From Adiantum capillus-veneris (Eukaryota > Streptophyta > Polypodiopsida > Polypodiales > Pteridaceae): a stretch of DNA of 60,000 bases. Shown here piece by piece: positions 46,087 through 57,427 of the stretch. The translations under genes were made by a program, and so were the position numbers. The notes below the pieces were generated by a model. The model made no database searches. It worked only from the letters and a program-made list of their open reading frames with translations, and was not told where the DNA came from. Numbering within the stretch: the stretch's first letter is position 1; every line of letters starts with the position of its first letter. The stretch spans positions 103,439,811 to 103,499,810 of the forward strand of contig CM043947.1 in the NCBI GenBank assembly GCA_014529385.2, given 5' to 3'.

Positions 46087-47678
46087 TGTAACATTTAATG
46101 GCCTATAATCTTATGTGTAGCGGAAATTAGCATGAACATAGTGGGCATTTCATTAGAATAGATTCCTAATGAGAATTACAAGAGTGCTATAATGGAGAGA
46201 GCAACAAAAAGCATAACACCTAGTTAGATAGCATCGACAATACTTTCAAAAGAGAGAGAAATTAAGCTATTGACAACAGTTGAGGACCGGATTTGTATGG
46301 AGCCGGTCCCCCCTCCAAAAGGCTTTGTATTATGGTTTCTCCCATCAAGAGAGACATTGTACAATACAATTCTTTGTGTTCCTTCAAGACTAGCTAGTGC
46401 AATGAAGATGGAAGCTTCATACACCAAGCAAAACACTTAATCAAACACAACTTGAATTATCCCCGTTCTCAGACCCAAGACCTCACACACCTTCGAAGAT
46501 GGTGAGAGCTAGCAGGGTATGAGAGTAGATTGAGAAGAAAAAGAAGTATCTTACGAGAAAGATGTACATCTCCTCACATAATCACTCATATTAGCATAGC
46601 TTAGCTTAGTAATTAGCTTGGTAGAGAAGATGAGCATGCATTGAAGCTTGGCTCTTGGTTGGATTTGCATCCATATGCCAAGAGAGTGTTGATGTAGGCT
46701 TCTATCTCACAAGCTTGGAGTAGGTGATGAGCTCTCCATCAAAGCTTGGGAGGAGATAGAGTATTTTCCCTTCACACATGGTCAAGTGTGAGAGTGTGTG
46801 TGTCAATGCCAAGCAAAAATCAGCCCCCCCTCTCTCTTGGGCGAGCCCTAGCTGCTAATTAGGTCTGGCTTTTGCCTCATTGGACCTCCCCAGGTCAAGC
46901 CAATAGGAATTAAGCAGCATAAGTGATAGCCTTCTGACATGTGTCCCCCTTTCCCCTTTTGTGAGAGCTTTAGGTAATTAAATAATTAAACTAAACTCTC
47001 ATTGGACCCCTTTGCCTCCTGGCCAATAGGAATCAGGCAAGCCATGGGGCTCCTGAATGCTCATTGGACCCCTTGGGAGACTGCCCAATAGTCTTCTAGG
47101 AGACTTACTTCTCATTGGTTTCTTTTATTAAATGTTTTTAAATTAATTAAACTAGATTTACTCTAGCTTAATTCTCATTGGTCCACTTCAAGGGTCTTCC
47201 AATAGGAACTGGGCACACCTTGTGGGCATCTGGCCTAGGGAGCTGACATGTGTCCCTCATTCCCTTTGTGTAAAGGGAGCCTGTGTGTGTGTGTGTGTGG
47301 CTTTCTCTCTCATCCCCTAGCTTTGGGGCTCGCCCCCTCCCATGTAGGGATGTGCAAAGACTTTTAGGGCACACACAAAGCATCCAATTTTTCCTAGGGT
47401 TGACCTTTGGACACAACCTTTGAATTTTGGAACCTTAGCATTTTGGAAGTCTTAATGGGCTGAACCTTAGGGTCTTTTTGGCCCATTGTTTCACATGGCT
47501 CTTTTGCAGATGGCCCCCCCTTTGGATCCCTATTTTCCCTCCTTTGGATCCCTACTGTGGCCGGTCTGCTAGCTTAACTAATATTCTAGCTTTTTCTCCC
47601 TTGGCACTTCCCCACATTAAATGATCAGTTTAATATGAGAAAATCATTTAGGAGAATTAGATATTGATTATTATGACA
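46087..47678 (-). repeat. 3' LTR of element F
   Basis: Nearly identical to 53400-54990. Differences seen: one extra C in the C-run near 46825 and a T/C at 47578. It includes a short (TG)n at about 47283-47299 and an array of inverted CCAAT boxes. Confidence 0.96.
46879..47203. promoter_or_regulatory. Array of inverted ATTGG/CCAAT pairs in the LTR
   Basis: Four pairs ATTGG-N16/17-CCAAT: 46879/46900, 47001/47023, 47063/47085 and 47177/47199, plus an unpaired ATTGG at 47114. Start-to-start spacing is 21, 22, 22 and 22 bp. Each unit reads CTCATTGG...CCAATAG. CCAAT is the core of NF-Y sites; binding here is inferred. The same array is in the other LTR, from 54191. Confidence 0.6.
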
Positions 47679-47692
47679 TTACCTCTCTCTTG
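47679..47692 (-). other. Polypurine tract of element F
   Basis: On the minus strand TCAAGAGAGAGGTAA directly precedes the TG of the 3' LTR. Confidence 0.75.
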
Positions 47693-48034
47693 AAATCATA
47701 GTCGTCCTCGACTATGGTGTAGAGAAGATAAAGCATATGCATGAGTCCTTTTCTTAGCGGGTAGAGGATCCCTATGTTACCCTACGACATCATTCCATAA
47801 TGGATGACTAGTCCATTTGGCGCTTGAGAGCCTGAGGCTGCCGCAAGCATGTCTGCACATTAGTCCTATCAGTCTTCCATAATAGAGTGACAAGCTCTAC
47901 TTGGTGTTTGGGAGACGTCGTCTCCGCAAACTTGATCTAAGCATGCATACTACTTCATTTTTGTGCACAAATAAAGAAAAAGAGAGTCTTATAAGACAAA
48001 AATTTTGTTCATTTTTAACAGTTTGTACATTTGC

Positions 48035-49656
48035 TTACTCTTGGGAAGCATTGTAAGCATTGACAAGGTTTAGGTTATCCTTTAATTGTATGCCTTGCAT
48101 CCATCTAGCATCTTCAAAAGGATAATTCTTAAACTTAATAAGATATCGTCGGATAGTCTTACCGCCTCTTAATACCTTGTCTTCATGTCGGAGAATGGAC
48201 TCGGGCTGCAGCACCTCCTCGTGGTCCTCGATCTCCGGTGGGTCTTCAATAGTTGGTTCTTGAGGTGGCTCTCCTTTGTAAGGCTTTAATAGGCTCACAT
48301 GAAAAGCATTGTGTATGAGCCAATGATTGGGCAACTTAAGTTGATAGGCCATCTCATTGATTGGCTTAAGAATCTGGAAGGGACCATAGTACCTTTTTGC
48401 TAGTTTAGCATAGTACTTTTGGTGGCCCGTAGGATTCTTGCCCGTCGTGTGCCTTAATCGAGCCTTGGGAAACTTTAACAAGACCCAATCGTTTTCTTTA
48501 AAGGTTTGGGCTCTTCTGTGCTTGTCAGCAGCAGCCTTTTGCCTTTGCTGTGAGATAGAGATAGCATCCTTAATCTTTTGGAAAGATTCTTGTAGGTCTC
48601 GGCTATACTCATCTGCAGCGAAGATCTTCCCATGTACCTTAAGTAGCAAGGGACTTTTTGATCTTCCCTCAATTACCTCGAAAGGTGCTTTTCCTGTGGA
48701 AGTATGTACAGTGTTATTGTAAGCATACTCTACTAAGGTAAGTACTTCTCCCATTGGGATCTTTGATCTACTTCCGTTACATAGGCTTTTAGTAGATCGA
48801 GAATGGTTAGGTTAGATATTTCACTTTGGCCATCAGTTTGTGGATGATAGGCCGAAGAGAAGTTTAGCCTTGTTCCTAAATTCTCAAAGAGACCCTTCCA
48901 GAAATTACTGGTCATTCTAGGATCTCTATCCGACACTATGGACATTGGCAAGCCATGGTACTTGAAAATTTGTGAAATGAAGAGGGTTGCCATTTGATGG
49001 GCTTTGATAGTCTTTTTAACAGGTATAAAATGAGCTTGTTTACTGAACCTGTCTACTATCGTCCATATTCCCGTATTCCCATGGATAGACTTAGGCAATC
49101 CAAAGATAAAATCCATGGATATGCTCTCCCAAGGTGAATTAGGGATTGGCAAGGGTTGAAGCAATCCAAGTTGCTTCCCTCTATCAAATTTTGTCTTTTG
49201 ACATACCACACATTTGGAAACATACTCGTGTATGTTCACTTTCATGGTAGGCCAATAGAAATATGTTTCAATTCCCTTTAGGGTAGACTGAATCCCTCTA
49301 TGCCCCGCATATGGGGGAGCATGAGATTCATACATTACTTTCTCACGTAGTGAGTTAGTAACGCATAGTCTATTGCCATAGAGAAGATAACCATCTTGTA
49401 AAGTAAATGGTTCTTCTTTCTTCCCTAATGCAAGGGCTGAAATCACATCTCTAAAATCGGGATCAATAGCATACTCATCTATCATTGAAGATAGATCATT
49501 GTGAGTTGCTATGGAAACCGCATTCACTCTCGGTCGTCTTGAGAGTGCATCGGCTACTTGATTATGCTTGCCAGCAATGTGAGCAATATGAAAATGAAAT
49601 TGCGAAAGGAAATTTGCCCACCTCATTTGTTTGTCGGAAAGCTTGGTCTGCGTCAT
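48035..49656 (-). pseudogene. pol: Element F integrase with chromodomain
   Basis: Minus strand. 49656-48733: end of RNase H (HIAHIAGKHNQVADALSRRP), zinc module (ESHAPPYAGHRG and CVVCQKTK, all four ligands present), core with SISMDFIFGLP (Asp), SIVSDRDPRMTS (Asp) and PQTDGQSEISN (Glu). Near 48742 a one-base deletion shifts the frame. 48754-48035 continues with VEYAYNNTVHTSTGKAPFEV, the GPFQILKPINEMAYQL domain and a chromodomain (ESILRHEDKVL...RRYLIKFKNYPFEDARWM). Compared with HP1-type chromodomains the first cage aromatic is missing and Trp is replaced by Phe, as in group II retroelement chromodomains. Confidence 0.92.
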
Positions 49657-49659
49657 GAA

Positions 49660-50916
49660 CTACTTAAGACTTTGGTGATCCGTTCGCAGAATGAAAGGAG
49701 TCCCCAATAAATAGTGCTTCCATGAGTCTAAGGCATGTAGAACTGCAAGGAGTTCTTTTTCGTATATGCCTAGAGCTTGCTCAACAGGGTCGAGCCTTCG
49801 ACTCTCATAGCCTATGGCGTGCCCTTCTTGGAGCAGGACAGCCCCAAGGCAATCACCACAAGCATCACATTGGACCTCAAATGGTTTTGAGAGATCCGGT
49901 AGTGTAAGCACAGGTTGAGAGATAAGCTTTTCTTTAAGCTTTTCGAAAGCGTTGTTCTCCTTAGCAGACCACGTATACCTAATATTTTTCTTTGTTAGGT
50001 CATGTAATGGTCCTGCAATTTGTGAGAACTTTTCTATGAAGCGTCTATAGTATGCACACATACCTATAAAGCTTCTTAGTTCATGAAGATTCCTTGGTTT
50101 AGGCCATCCTTTTATTACCTCTAACTTGGATGGATCCATTTGGATTCCATCTTGAGAGATAATGTGACCTAAATATTGAATCTCTTGCAAGAAAAATTCA
50201 CTTTTCTTTCGATTAACATAAAGTTTATTCTCTCTTAAAACTTGAAATATTACCTGGAGGTGTTGTTTGTGTTCCTCCAATGAATTAGAGTAGATGATAA
50301 TATCATCAAAGAACACTCCAGTGAAGGTTCGATGAGGCCTGAACAGCTTCTCCATCAAGCGGTTGAATGTGGCTGGTGCATTGGTCAAGCCAAAAGGCAT
50401 CACAATGTATTCGTAAAGACCAAATGTAGTACGAAATGCGGTCTTTACAATGTCTTGATCAACTATCCTTATTTGATGATAGCCACTTTTTAGGTCAATC
50501 CTACTGAAGTAGGTCGATCCTTGTAGCTTATCAAATAGGTCTTCTACCCTTGGAACGGGAAACCTATTCTTGATAGTGATCCTATTTAGTGCTCTATAGT
50601 CGACACACATACGATATGTGCCGTCTTTCTTTTGCACTAATAGCACAGGTGAGCAAAATGGAGATGAGCTAGGCCTAACCATGCCCTTCTCAACTAACTC
50701 ATGCACTTGCCGCATAATCTCCTCTTGTTGAGCTTGAGAAACTCTATAAGGAGGTTTGTTAGGCGGTGAACTTCCTGGAAGAAGTTCAATTGCATGGTCG
50801 TCATTACCTCGTTTAGGAGGTAGCTCACAAGGGATGTCGTCAATAAAAACATCTTGAAACCCCTTGAGAAAATTGAATAACTCTAATTCCTTTTGGTTGC
50901 TTTTATTTTCTTTTGT
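49660..50916 (-). pseudogene. pol: Element F reverse transcriptase and RNase H
   Basis: The open frame begins just after the gag-protease stop, in the -1 frame, with FQDVFIDDIPCELPP and PPYRVSQAQQEEI, then RT: CVDYRALNRITIKNRFPVP, YFSRIDLKSGYHQIR (motif A), AFRTTFGLYEYIVMPFGL (motif B), VFFDDIIIYS (catalytic FFDD), YLGHIISQDGI, RSFIGMCAYYRRFI. RNase H follows: FEVQCDACGDCLGAVL, YEKELLAVLHAL, LRTDHQSLK. A TAG at 49660-49662 interrupts the frame a few codons after the last RNase H Asp. All catalytic residues are present. Confidence 0.95.
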
Positions 50917-52982
50917 TAAGCATTAGGTTCATTTTGAGAATCTTTAACAAAAATCATGTACACGGAAATAGAGCTCTTTATTGACTTGTTGAAAGCTGGT
51001 GTATGTACAATGGGGATGGTGTTACCCATCTCCTTAGCATCTATATACATGTCCTTTTCCCTGAACTTAAAGGAGATTCTCCTTTCAGGAAATTTAACAT
51101 CGGCAGCCAGGCGGTCAAACCATGGTGCCCCTAGGATTACATCCTCATGCTTGAGAGGAGAGATAAAGAAGTCCTCTTTGTCCACATACCCTTGGACATG
51201 AAGCCTCAATTTCCCGATTAAGGGAGTGACTGAAGCTTCTTGCCCCTTGAAGGCACTGTCTGCGGGTAGGATATCTCCCATCTCATAGGATTGTATGCCT
51301 AGCTTGGTGGCTAACTCCATAGATATGAAATTGTGAGTAGAACCAGGGTCAAAGAGAATAAAAGCATCATGTTCTCTTACCTTTCCCCAAGCATGGCATA
51401 GAGGAGATCCTTTGTGGTGAGTTTGATGAATCTCCTCCTCTTGGATTTCAACCAAAGAAGCTCTAGGAGGATCTTGGCGGTTGTTCTTTTGGGGACAAGC
51501 GCGGTACGCATGCCCTTGTTCGCCGCACTTGAAACACCGGTTATCTTTACGATAACGCTCAAGCTCTTCAGGAGAGAGTTTATTCTTTCCTTTGTAAACT
51601 CCCTTCTCTTTAGCTTTGTTGGAATTGCCCTTAGGAGACTTTTGGACATTGTCCTTCCCCTTAGGCTCATTGGAACCCTTGTTTTCCGGGGGCTTATTAT
51701 TTCTTTTACCCCCCGTTTGGAAATTGATTCGCGAGGCCACCATAGTATGGTGTATTACCGCCGATATGGTACGTGGCCTTTGGGAGTTGACATACTCCGC
51801 CATTTCTTCGGTTAAGCCCGCACAAAATTGTTGCTTTTGCTCTCCAAAATCCAACTTTTTGAAGACAGTGGCTTTGAGTTGTAGGTCCCAAAACTTGTCT
51901 ACATATTTGTGGATGGATTCATTGGGAGAGAGCTTTAAGCTTCGCCATTCGGTGAGTACTTTGTCTTTGGCATCGGTGGCCAAAAACTGCTTCATAATGG
52001 AAGCTCTTAAAGCCTTCCATGTTCGTGGAGCTTCACCGTTGGCTCGTAGGCTAGACCACCATTGTCTGGCGGACTTTTGAAAGTGCATAGCTACATGGCG
52101 TAGCTTAGAGGACTCCGTGAAGCCCTCATCTCCAAACGCCGCATCGAATTGTTGGATAAAGGCCAAAACTTTGTCTGTAGCACCGAAGGTGCCATCATAG
52201 GTAAGGAAAGAGATGCTCTTCCCTCCCTCTTTGAATTTCTTCAGCTTGGACGACCTCTTCCATGCGGCATAGGATTTCCTATGGCCTCTTCTTTTTGATG
52301 GTTCAAAAGTTGCACCATCACTTTCTTCAGAAGGTGAAGAATTTGAAGAAGGTGGAGAAGAGGGTGACCTCTTTCTCGCCTTTTTCTTGTCTTGATCTTT
52401 GTTGTCTTCACCATAGCTTTCATAAGAGGAAGAGGATGAAGAAGATGGAGAAGAGGGTGTCCTCTTTCTCGCCTTTTTCTTCTCTTGCTTTTTATCATCC
52501 CTCTTTGAATTGTGGTGAGGAGAAGAATATGATGGTCTTCTCCACTTTGGTGGTGATGGAGAGCGTTTAGCCCGCCGTCTTCGTGGAGCCATCTCCGCCG
52601 AGGTGGCGGGAGACTCGCTTCTTTCTCGTTCCTTCGGTGGAGGCTCTTGAGTTCTCCTTTGGGAAGGAGATGCATCATCAAGAAGTAAGTTCTTGAGCCC
52701 TTCATATGGATTCTCTTCTTCTTCCCGAATCGGAGAGAGACCTCTTTTGGTAGTCTCACAAGGAGGCTTCCTAGGTGTTCTCTCGTCATGGTGATGAGCT
52801 TGGAGAATCCCGTGAGCACGGAGCTGCCGTTGCACTTCACTTTGGAGAGATGGATTGCCCATGGCTTGTTGAAGCCTAGAAACAAGATAGTTAACAAGCA
52901 TTGAAGCATCATTAGTAGCTTGCTCATGAGCAAAATCAAAGTTATCAACATTAATTTCACTCTCTTTACTATTGTCAGCCAT
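50917..52982 (-). CDS. gag: Element F Gag-protease polyprotein, 688 residues, intact frame
   Basis: ATG at 52982. Residues 1-130 are acidic/charged. About 130-250 is extremely rich in Ser, Arg and Lys, with a duplicated block (KKKARKRTPSSPSSSSS, then KKKARKRSPSSPPSSNSS). The capsid domain follows (FLTYDGTFGATDKVLAFIQQFDAAF, WKALRASIMKQFL, LNESIHKYVDKFWDL-like sequence), then one zinc knuckle CFKCGEQGHAYRAC. The protease site FILFDPGSTHNFIS has D-P-G-S, a form common in plant gypsy elements, and VILGAPWFDRL is the second half. The frame ends with TAA at about 50917 and pol is in the -1 frame. Because the pol frame has its own TAA just upstream, a one-base loss is likelier than programmed frameshifting. 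Confidence 0.9.
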
Positions 52983-53380
52983 TCTAACAACTTTTAGGTG
53001 TAAACTTTTTAGGTGTACTTTGGCACTTCAAGCCCTAGTTGCTACTCCTCTTTACCCCTTTAGAAAAAGCACTCAAGCTACTGTACCCGCGGCTCGAATA
53101 CCATTAATTGCAAGGAATAGAAGAGAGGGTCTTTCGACACCAAAACAGCACCGGCTCCTGTCAAGCTTCTAATAGCTCAATAGTGGTTAAGCCGTAGGCA
53201 AACCCCGTAGGACTCCACTATTAAGACCATAGCTCTCGACGGTGATGCCCCGTTAACTGCACAAAGGCAGGCGCACTGCAAGGCTGAAAAATCCCTATTC
53301 TACTTACTCACAGGCAATTAATAATACCAACCATTTGTAGCTAGCTTGAGGACCTCCCTTCTTGAGCAAGAAAAGAGAAA
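52983..53380 (-). other. Untranslated leader of element F
   Basis: Between primer site and gag ATG. No open frame of note and no repeat array. Confidence 0.7.
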
Positions 53381-53398
53381 CCTTGAGCTCTGATACCA
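53381..53398 (-). other. Primer-binding site of element F, tRNA-iMet type
   Basis: On the minus strand the LTR ends TTACA at 53400, followed by T and TGGTATCAGAGCTCAAGG. The first 12 nt match the complement of the initiator tRNA-Met 3' end exactly. Confidence 0.9.
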
Positions 53399-53399
53399 A

Positions 53400-54990
53400 T
53401 GTAACATTTAATGGCCTATAATCTTATGTGTAGCGGAAATTAGCATGAACATAGTGGGCATTTCATTAGAATAGATTCCTAATGAGAATTACAAGAGTGC
53501 TATAATGGAGAGAGCAACAAAAAGCATAACACCTAGTTAGATAGCATCGACAATACTTTCAAAAGAGAGAGAAATTAAGCTATTGACAACAGTTGAGGAC
53601 CGGATTTGTATGGAGCCGGTCCCCCCTCCAAAAGGCTTTGTATTATGGTTTCTCCCATCAAGAGAGACATTGTACAATACAATTCTTTGTGTTCCTTCAA
53701 GACTAGCTAGTGCAATGAAGATGGAAGCTTCATACACCAAGCAAAACACTTAATCAAACACAACTTGAATTATCCCCGTTCTCAGACCCAAGACCTCACA
53801 CACCTTCGAAGATGGTGAGAGCTAGCAGGGTATGAGAGTAGATTGAGAAGAAAAAGAAGTATCTTACGAGAAAGATGTACATCTCCTCACATAATCACTC
53901 ATATTAGCATAGCTTAGCTTAGTAATTAGCTTGGTAGAGAAGATGAGCATGCATTGAAGCTTGGCTCTTGGTTGGATTTGCATCCATATGCCAAGAGAGT
54001 GTTGATGTAGGCTTCTATCTCACAAGCTTGGAGTAGGTGATGAGCTCTCCATCAAAGCTTGGGAGGAGATAGAGTATTTTCCCTTCACACATGGTCAAGT
54101 GTGAGAGTGTGTGTGTCAATGCCAAGCAAAAATCAGCCCCCCTCTCTCTTGGGCGAGCCCTAGCTGCTAATTAGGTCTGGCTTTTGCCTCATTGGACCTC
54201 CCCAGGTCAAGCCAATAGGAATTAAGCAGCATAAGTGATAGCCTTCTGACATGTGTCCCCCTTTCCCCTTTTGTGAGAGCTTTAGGTAATTAAATAATTA
54301 AACTAAACTCTCATTGGACCCCTTTGCCTCCTGGCCAATAGGAATCAGGCAAGCCATGGGGCTCCTGAATGCTCATTGGACCCCTTGGGAGACTGCCCAA
54401 TAGTCTTCTAGGAGACTTACTTCTCATTGGTTTCTTTTATTAAATGTTTTTAAATTAATTAAACTAGATTTACTCTAGCTTAATTCTCATTGGTCCACTT
54501 CAAGGGTCTTCCAATAGGAACTGGGCACACCTTGTGGGCATCTGGCCTAGGGAGCTGACATGTGTCCCTCATTCCCTTTGTGTAAAGGGAGCCTGTGTGT
54601 GTGTGTGTGTGGCTTTCTCTCTCATCCCCTAGCTTTGGGGCTCGCCCCCTCCCATGTAGGGATGTGCAAAGACTTTTAGGGCACACACAAAGCATCCAAT
54701 TTTTCCTAGGGTTGACCTTTGGACACAACCTTTGAATTTTGGAACCTTAGCATTTTGGAAGTCTTAATGGGCTGAACCTTAGGGTCTTTTTGGCCCATTG
54801 TTTCACATGGCTCTTTTGCAGATGGCCCCCCCTTTGGATCCCTATTTTCCCTCCTTTGGATCCCTACTGTGGCCGGTCTGCTAGCTTAACCAATATTCTA
54901 GCTTTTTCTCCCTTGGCACTTCCCCACATTAAATGATCAGTTTAATATGAGAAAATCATTTAGGAGAATTAGATATTGATTATTATGACA
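53400..54990 (-). repeat. 5' LTR of element F
   Basis: A direct copy of 46087-47678 one base shorter. It ends TTATGACA on the plus strand, followed by the GAATG duplication. Confidence 0.96.
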
Positions 54991-54995
54991 GAATG

Positions 54996-56383
54996 GGTAG
55001 CGAGACCAAAGAGTCAAGGTGGAATTGGGATTATTGACCTCATGGTTCATGCAGAAGCTTTGTGTGCCAAACTAGTGACCTCATTGATGGACCAAAAGGA
55101 GGAATGGGCTATTATGGCATGGGATATGATTAAGAAATCAAAGCTTGCCTTGAAAGGGGGAACTTGGAAGATTGCCACAGTGCATGACTAGATCTTGATG
55201 CCCTTTTGGACACTCCTGAAGCTTGGAGGTTGTACAGGGGAGCTTGCACGAAAGTGAAACAAAGCAGCTTCAACCTTGGAATAGGGGGAGAATTTCAGGT
55301 ACTTCAAGGATTCCTCTCTCAATTGGTCCCCCTGGCTCTCAAAACTTGGGAAGGGTTCCTTGGACCCCTTCTGGAGGGAAGTTTCACACTCGACAAACAA
55401 CAAAGGAATTTCTAAACTCTCTCATCTTTGGGATGACAGAAGCTTTTGCTCGAAGGATGTGGAGCTTATAGTGATGCAACATAACTTGAGTACATATGAA
55501 AGGCTTCTGATCGGTAGACTCTTGGAAGTGATGGAAACCTCACCTCCACCTATTAATGGATCAGAAATTGATTGGAGAGCATGGCATTGGCCGAAGGATA
55601 GAGTGTTTGCACTTCCCAAGACTCAGAATACATATAATTTGTTGAGATACAAAGCGGATTGGTTCGTCCCACTCACCAAAATCTGGAAGAAAAATTGATA
55701 TGAAGAGCGATGGCAAAAGAGTGCTAAGGGAATTTGGGAGACTCAATGGCCACAATGCATGTAGATATTCATTTGGAAGGTGCTATGGGGAGCCTTTCCT
55801 ACTGGTATTAAGATGCGAACTAGAGGGCTCGGATCTGACACCTGCTCTGGTTGTAGGTCAGCCTCCGAAGACCCACCCCCTTTATCTATTCATCGTGTGT
55901 CCTACTTCACGAGGGCTAGCCTCTAAGGTGTGCAAATGGGTACGGAGAACTTGAAAGACAATTTTCTTTAGTGGTGACCTAATCTTGGGAGGCCATGGAT
56001 TCCAAAGCCATGCCATTTTGGTGTGCGCCCAGATTACTAGATTTTTCTACCTGAATCAAGTCTGGAAGTCTAGGAATCTTTGCATAGTTAAGGCCAAGCT
56101 GGAGGTAGCTTGTTTTGATTATATTGTCCGCATGAGCACTCAGCTCAGCCATGGTGTTGGAGCTAGAAGAGGATCATTGGATAAGGATGAAGATTGGACT
56201 CGCGCACTTAGCTGCTTGGAACACTCAAGAGGGTAGGTTGATATTGTATCTCTAGTTGTGTACAAGCGTCTGTTGGAACCTAGTCCCCCCAAGGCACATG
56301 TAATGCTTGCGGGCAATTGTATTCTTTTTGAGTTAATATAAATTCTCTCAACTCACAATTGTGAGTATGGCAAAAAAAAAAAA
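54996..56383 (+). pseudogene. LINE 3, part 2 (C-terminal region, 3' end and poly(A))
   Basis: WVARPKSQGGIGIIDL continues the LINE frame from 46086. Later segments show KGGTWKIATVHD, DIIVMQHNL-like sequence, IDWRAWHWPKDRVFALPKTQNTYNLLR, then the zf-RVT region in a shifted frame (QCM, stop, IFIWKVLWGAFPTGIKMRTRGL, CSGCRSASED). The 3' end has the 16 bp palindrome at 56351-56366 and 12 A at 56372-56383. Several stops. It is the same family as LINE 2. Confidence 0.85.
56351..56366. repeat. Palindrome just before LINE 3 poly(A)
   Basis: ACTCACAATTGTGAGT, identical to 26248-26263. Confidence 0.9.
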
Positions 56384-56742
56384 CTCTCGAAAGCCAAGCT
56401 TTTTATAAAGAATAACCTATAATGCCACACTTACTCGCTCCGTGAAAAGCAATTCATATCTTCAAAGATTCCCATCTTTAAATCCATGCAGTAGACCATA
56501 GACAATTGCATTAATTTTTCAAAAAGAGTACAAATAAACCCATGACAACGATCTGCGAGACGATTTTAATTTCTTGAGACAAAACGACAAAAACTTTCTT
56601 ACAAGAAAAGATGATATGAAGACTGTAATGTTTTTTAAAATAACCACAACGATTACAATAACTTCTTCTGATAATAAGTATGAGAATATAGGCAAAGAAG
56701 GTAATCCCAACTGTCTCATTGCTATAATAACTACTGTAGGTT
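56384..56742. other. No recognised gene
   Basis: AT-rich interval between the LINE 3 poly(A) and the stop of the minus-strand coiled-coil exon. It may be 3' untranslated sequence of that gene. Confidence 0.5.
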
Positions 56743-57116
56743 TTACAAGCGAAAAATTCTAGAACCTATGTTTCCTAGTCTAACAACTACTGCGTTCAAC
56801 CGATTCAATTGTGCCTTGAAAGAAACGATCTCCCTTGACAAAGCATTTATTTGTTGTTGCATCTCTGCAACCTGGACATTAGTAGCGTTAAGCTGAACAT
56901 CCTGCAACATGTCTTTGACGCTTTGTGTGCAATTGACTATGCAAGCATGGAGAGTGTCATTGTCATCTGCATTGCCATCACGGATCTGTCGCCAAATTTG
57001 AATCAGTACATCCTCTAATCTTTGCAATACTGCATTGTCTATATTATCGTGCTAACTCTGATCCATTTCCGTTCCCTGAGCTCCACAGTAGGCTCCGTTG
57101 ACTCCATTGCGCGCGC
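56743..57116 (-). pseudogene. Coiled-coil exon of a spliced minus-strand gene
   Basis: Minus-strand reading: GVNGAYCGAQGTEMDQS, TAG at 57052-57054, then HDNIDNAVLQRLEDVLIQIW and a long amphipathic part (LNATNVQVAEMQQQINALSREIVSFKAQLNRLNAV) with heptad spacing, ending at a stop at 56743. Directly upstream is a good plant intron (57117-57193: GTATGT, pyrimidine-rich TTTTTCCTG, CATAG). The function is not recognised. It probably belongs with the HUH-like domain upstream on the same strand. Confidence 0.45.
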
Positions 57117-57193
57117 CTATGAGAGCAATCACAGGAAAAACAAGTCATCGACAAATGAAGCAAATGCATAAGGAGGAAATTCTAGCAACATAC
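57117..57193 (-). other. Probable intron, 77 nt
   Basis: Minus strand GTATGTTG...TTTTTCCTGTGATTGCTCTCATAG, with consensus donor, pyrimidine tract and acceptor. The TAG that ends the preceding frame sits exactly on the last three exon bases, where CAG would be the donor consensus. Confidence 0.5.
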
Positions 57194-57340
57194 CTAGTAT
57201 GCAATAATGTCAGATTTAGTTCTCTTCAGCAGAGGTATAAAGTCACTTCCAATGCCAACGTCAATATCGTCGTCGCCGCTATCAGATATATTCACCACTT
57301 CCTTCGTTGCCGTATTCTCCCCTTGCTCTCTACGGTTCAT
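57194..57340 (-). pseudogene. Small acidic ORF/exon
   Basis: ATG at 57340; 48 codons with EVVNISDSGDDDIDVGIGSD followed by FIPLLKRTKSDIIAY and TAG abutting a splice donor. It looks like an acidic linker exon of the same minus-strand gene. Not recognised. Confidence 0.4.
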
Positions 57341-57427
57341 ATAGACAAATAATAACACCAACAATTAGGCCGTCACAATACAGGGGAGGAGTTAATGGAA
57401 TACCTTTGATTGTTTTGCCACCTGTTC

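Larger units (their letters stand above)
46087..54990 (-). mobile_element. Element F: young Ty3/gypsy chromovirus
   Basis: LTRs of 1592 and 1591 bp begin and end TGTAAC...TGACA on the plus strand. They are flanked by exact 5 bp duplications GAATG (46082-46086 and 54991-54995). The minus strand carries gag-protease, RT-RNase H, integrase and a chromodomain in order, with a tRNA-iMet primer site and a purine tract. I found only one single-base indel and one substitution between the LTRs, so insertion is recent. Three lesions nevertheless break the coding frame (near 50918, at 49660-49662 and near 48742). It lies inside LINE 3. Confidence 0.97.

Noticed and set aside
47168-47416. 82-residue minus-strand frame repeated exactly at 54480-54728
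   Set aside because: The repetition is due to the two LTRs of element F, as for the 70-residue frame at 46224 and 53537; not a duplicated gene.
50905-50925. Programmed -1 frameshift between gag-protease and pol in element F
   Set aside because: The pol frame has a TAA just upstream of the gag stop, leaving only a few bases of overlap and no slippery heptamer; a one-base mutation is simpler.
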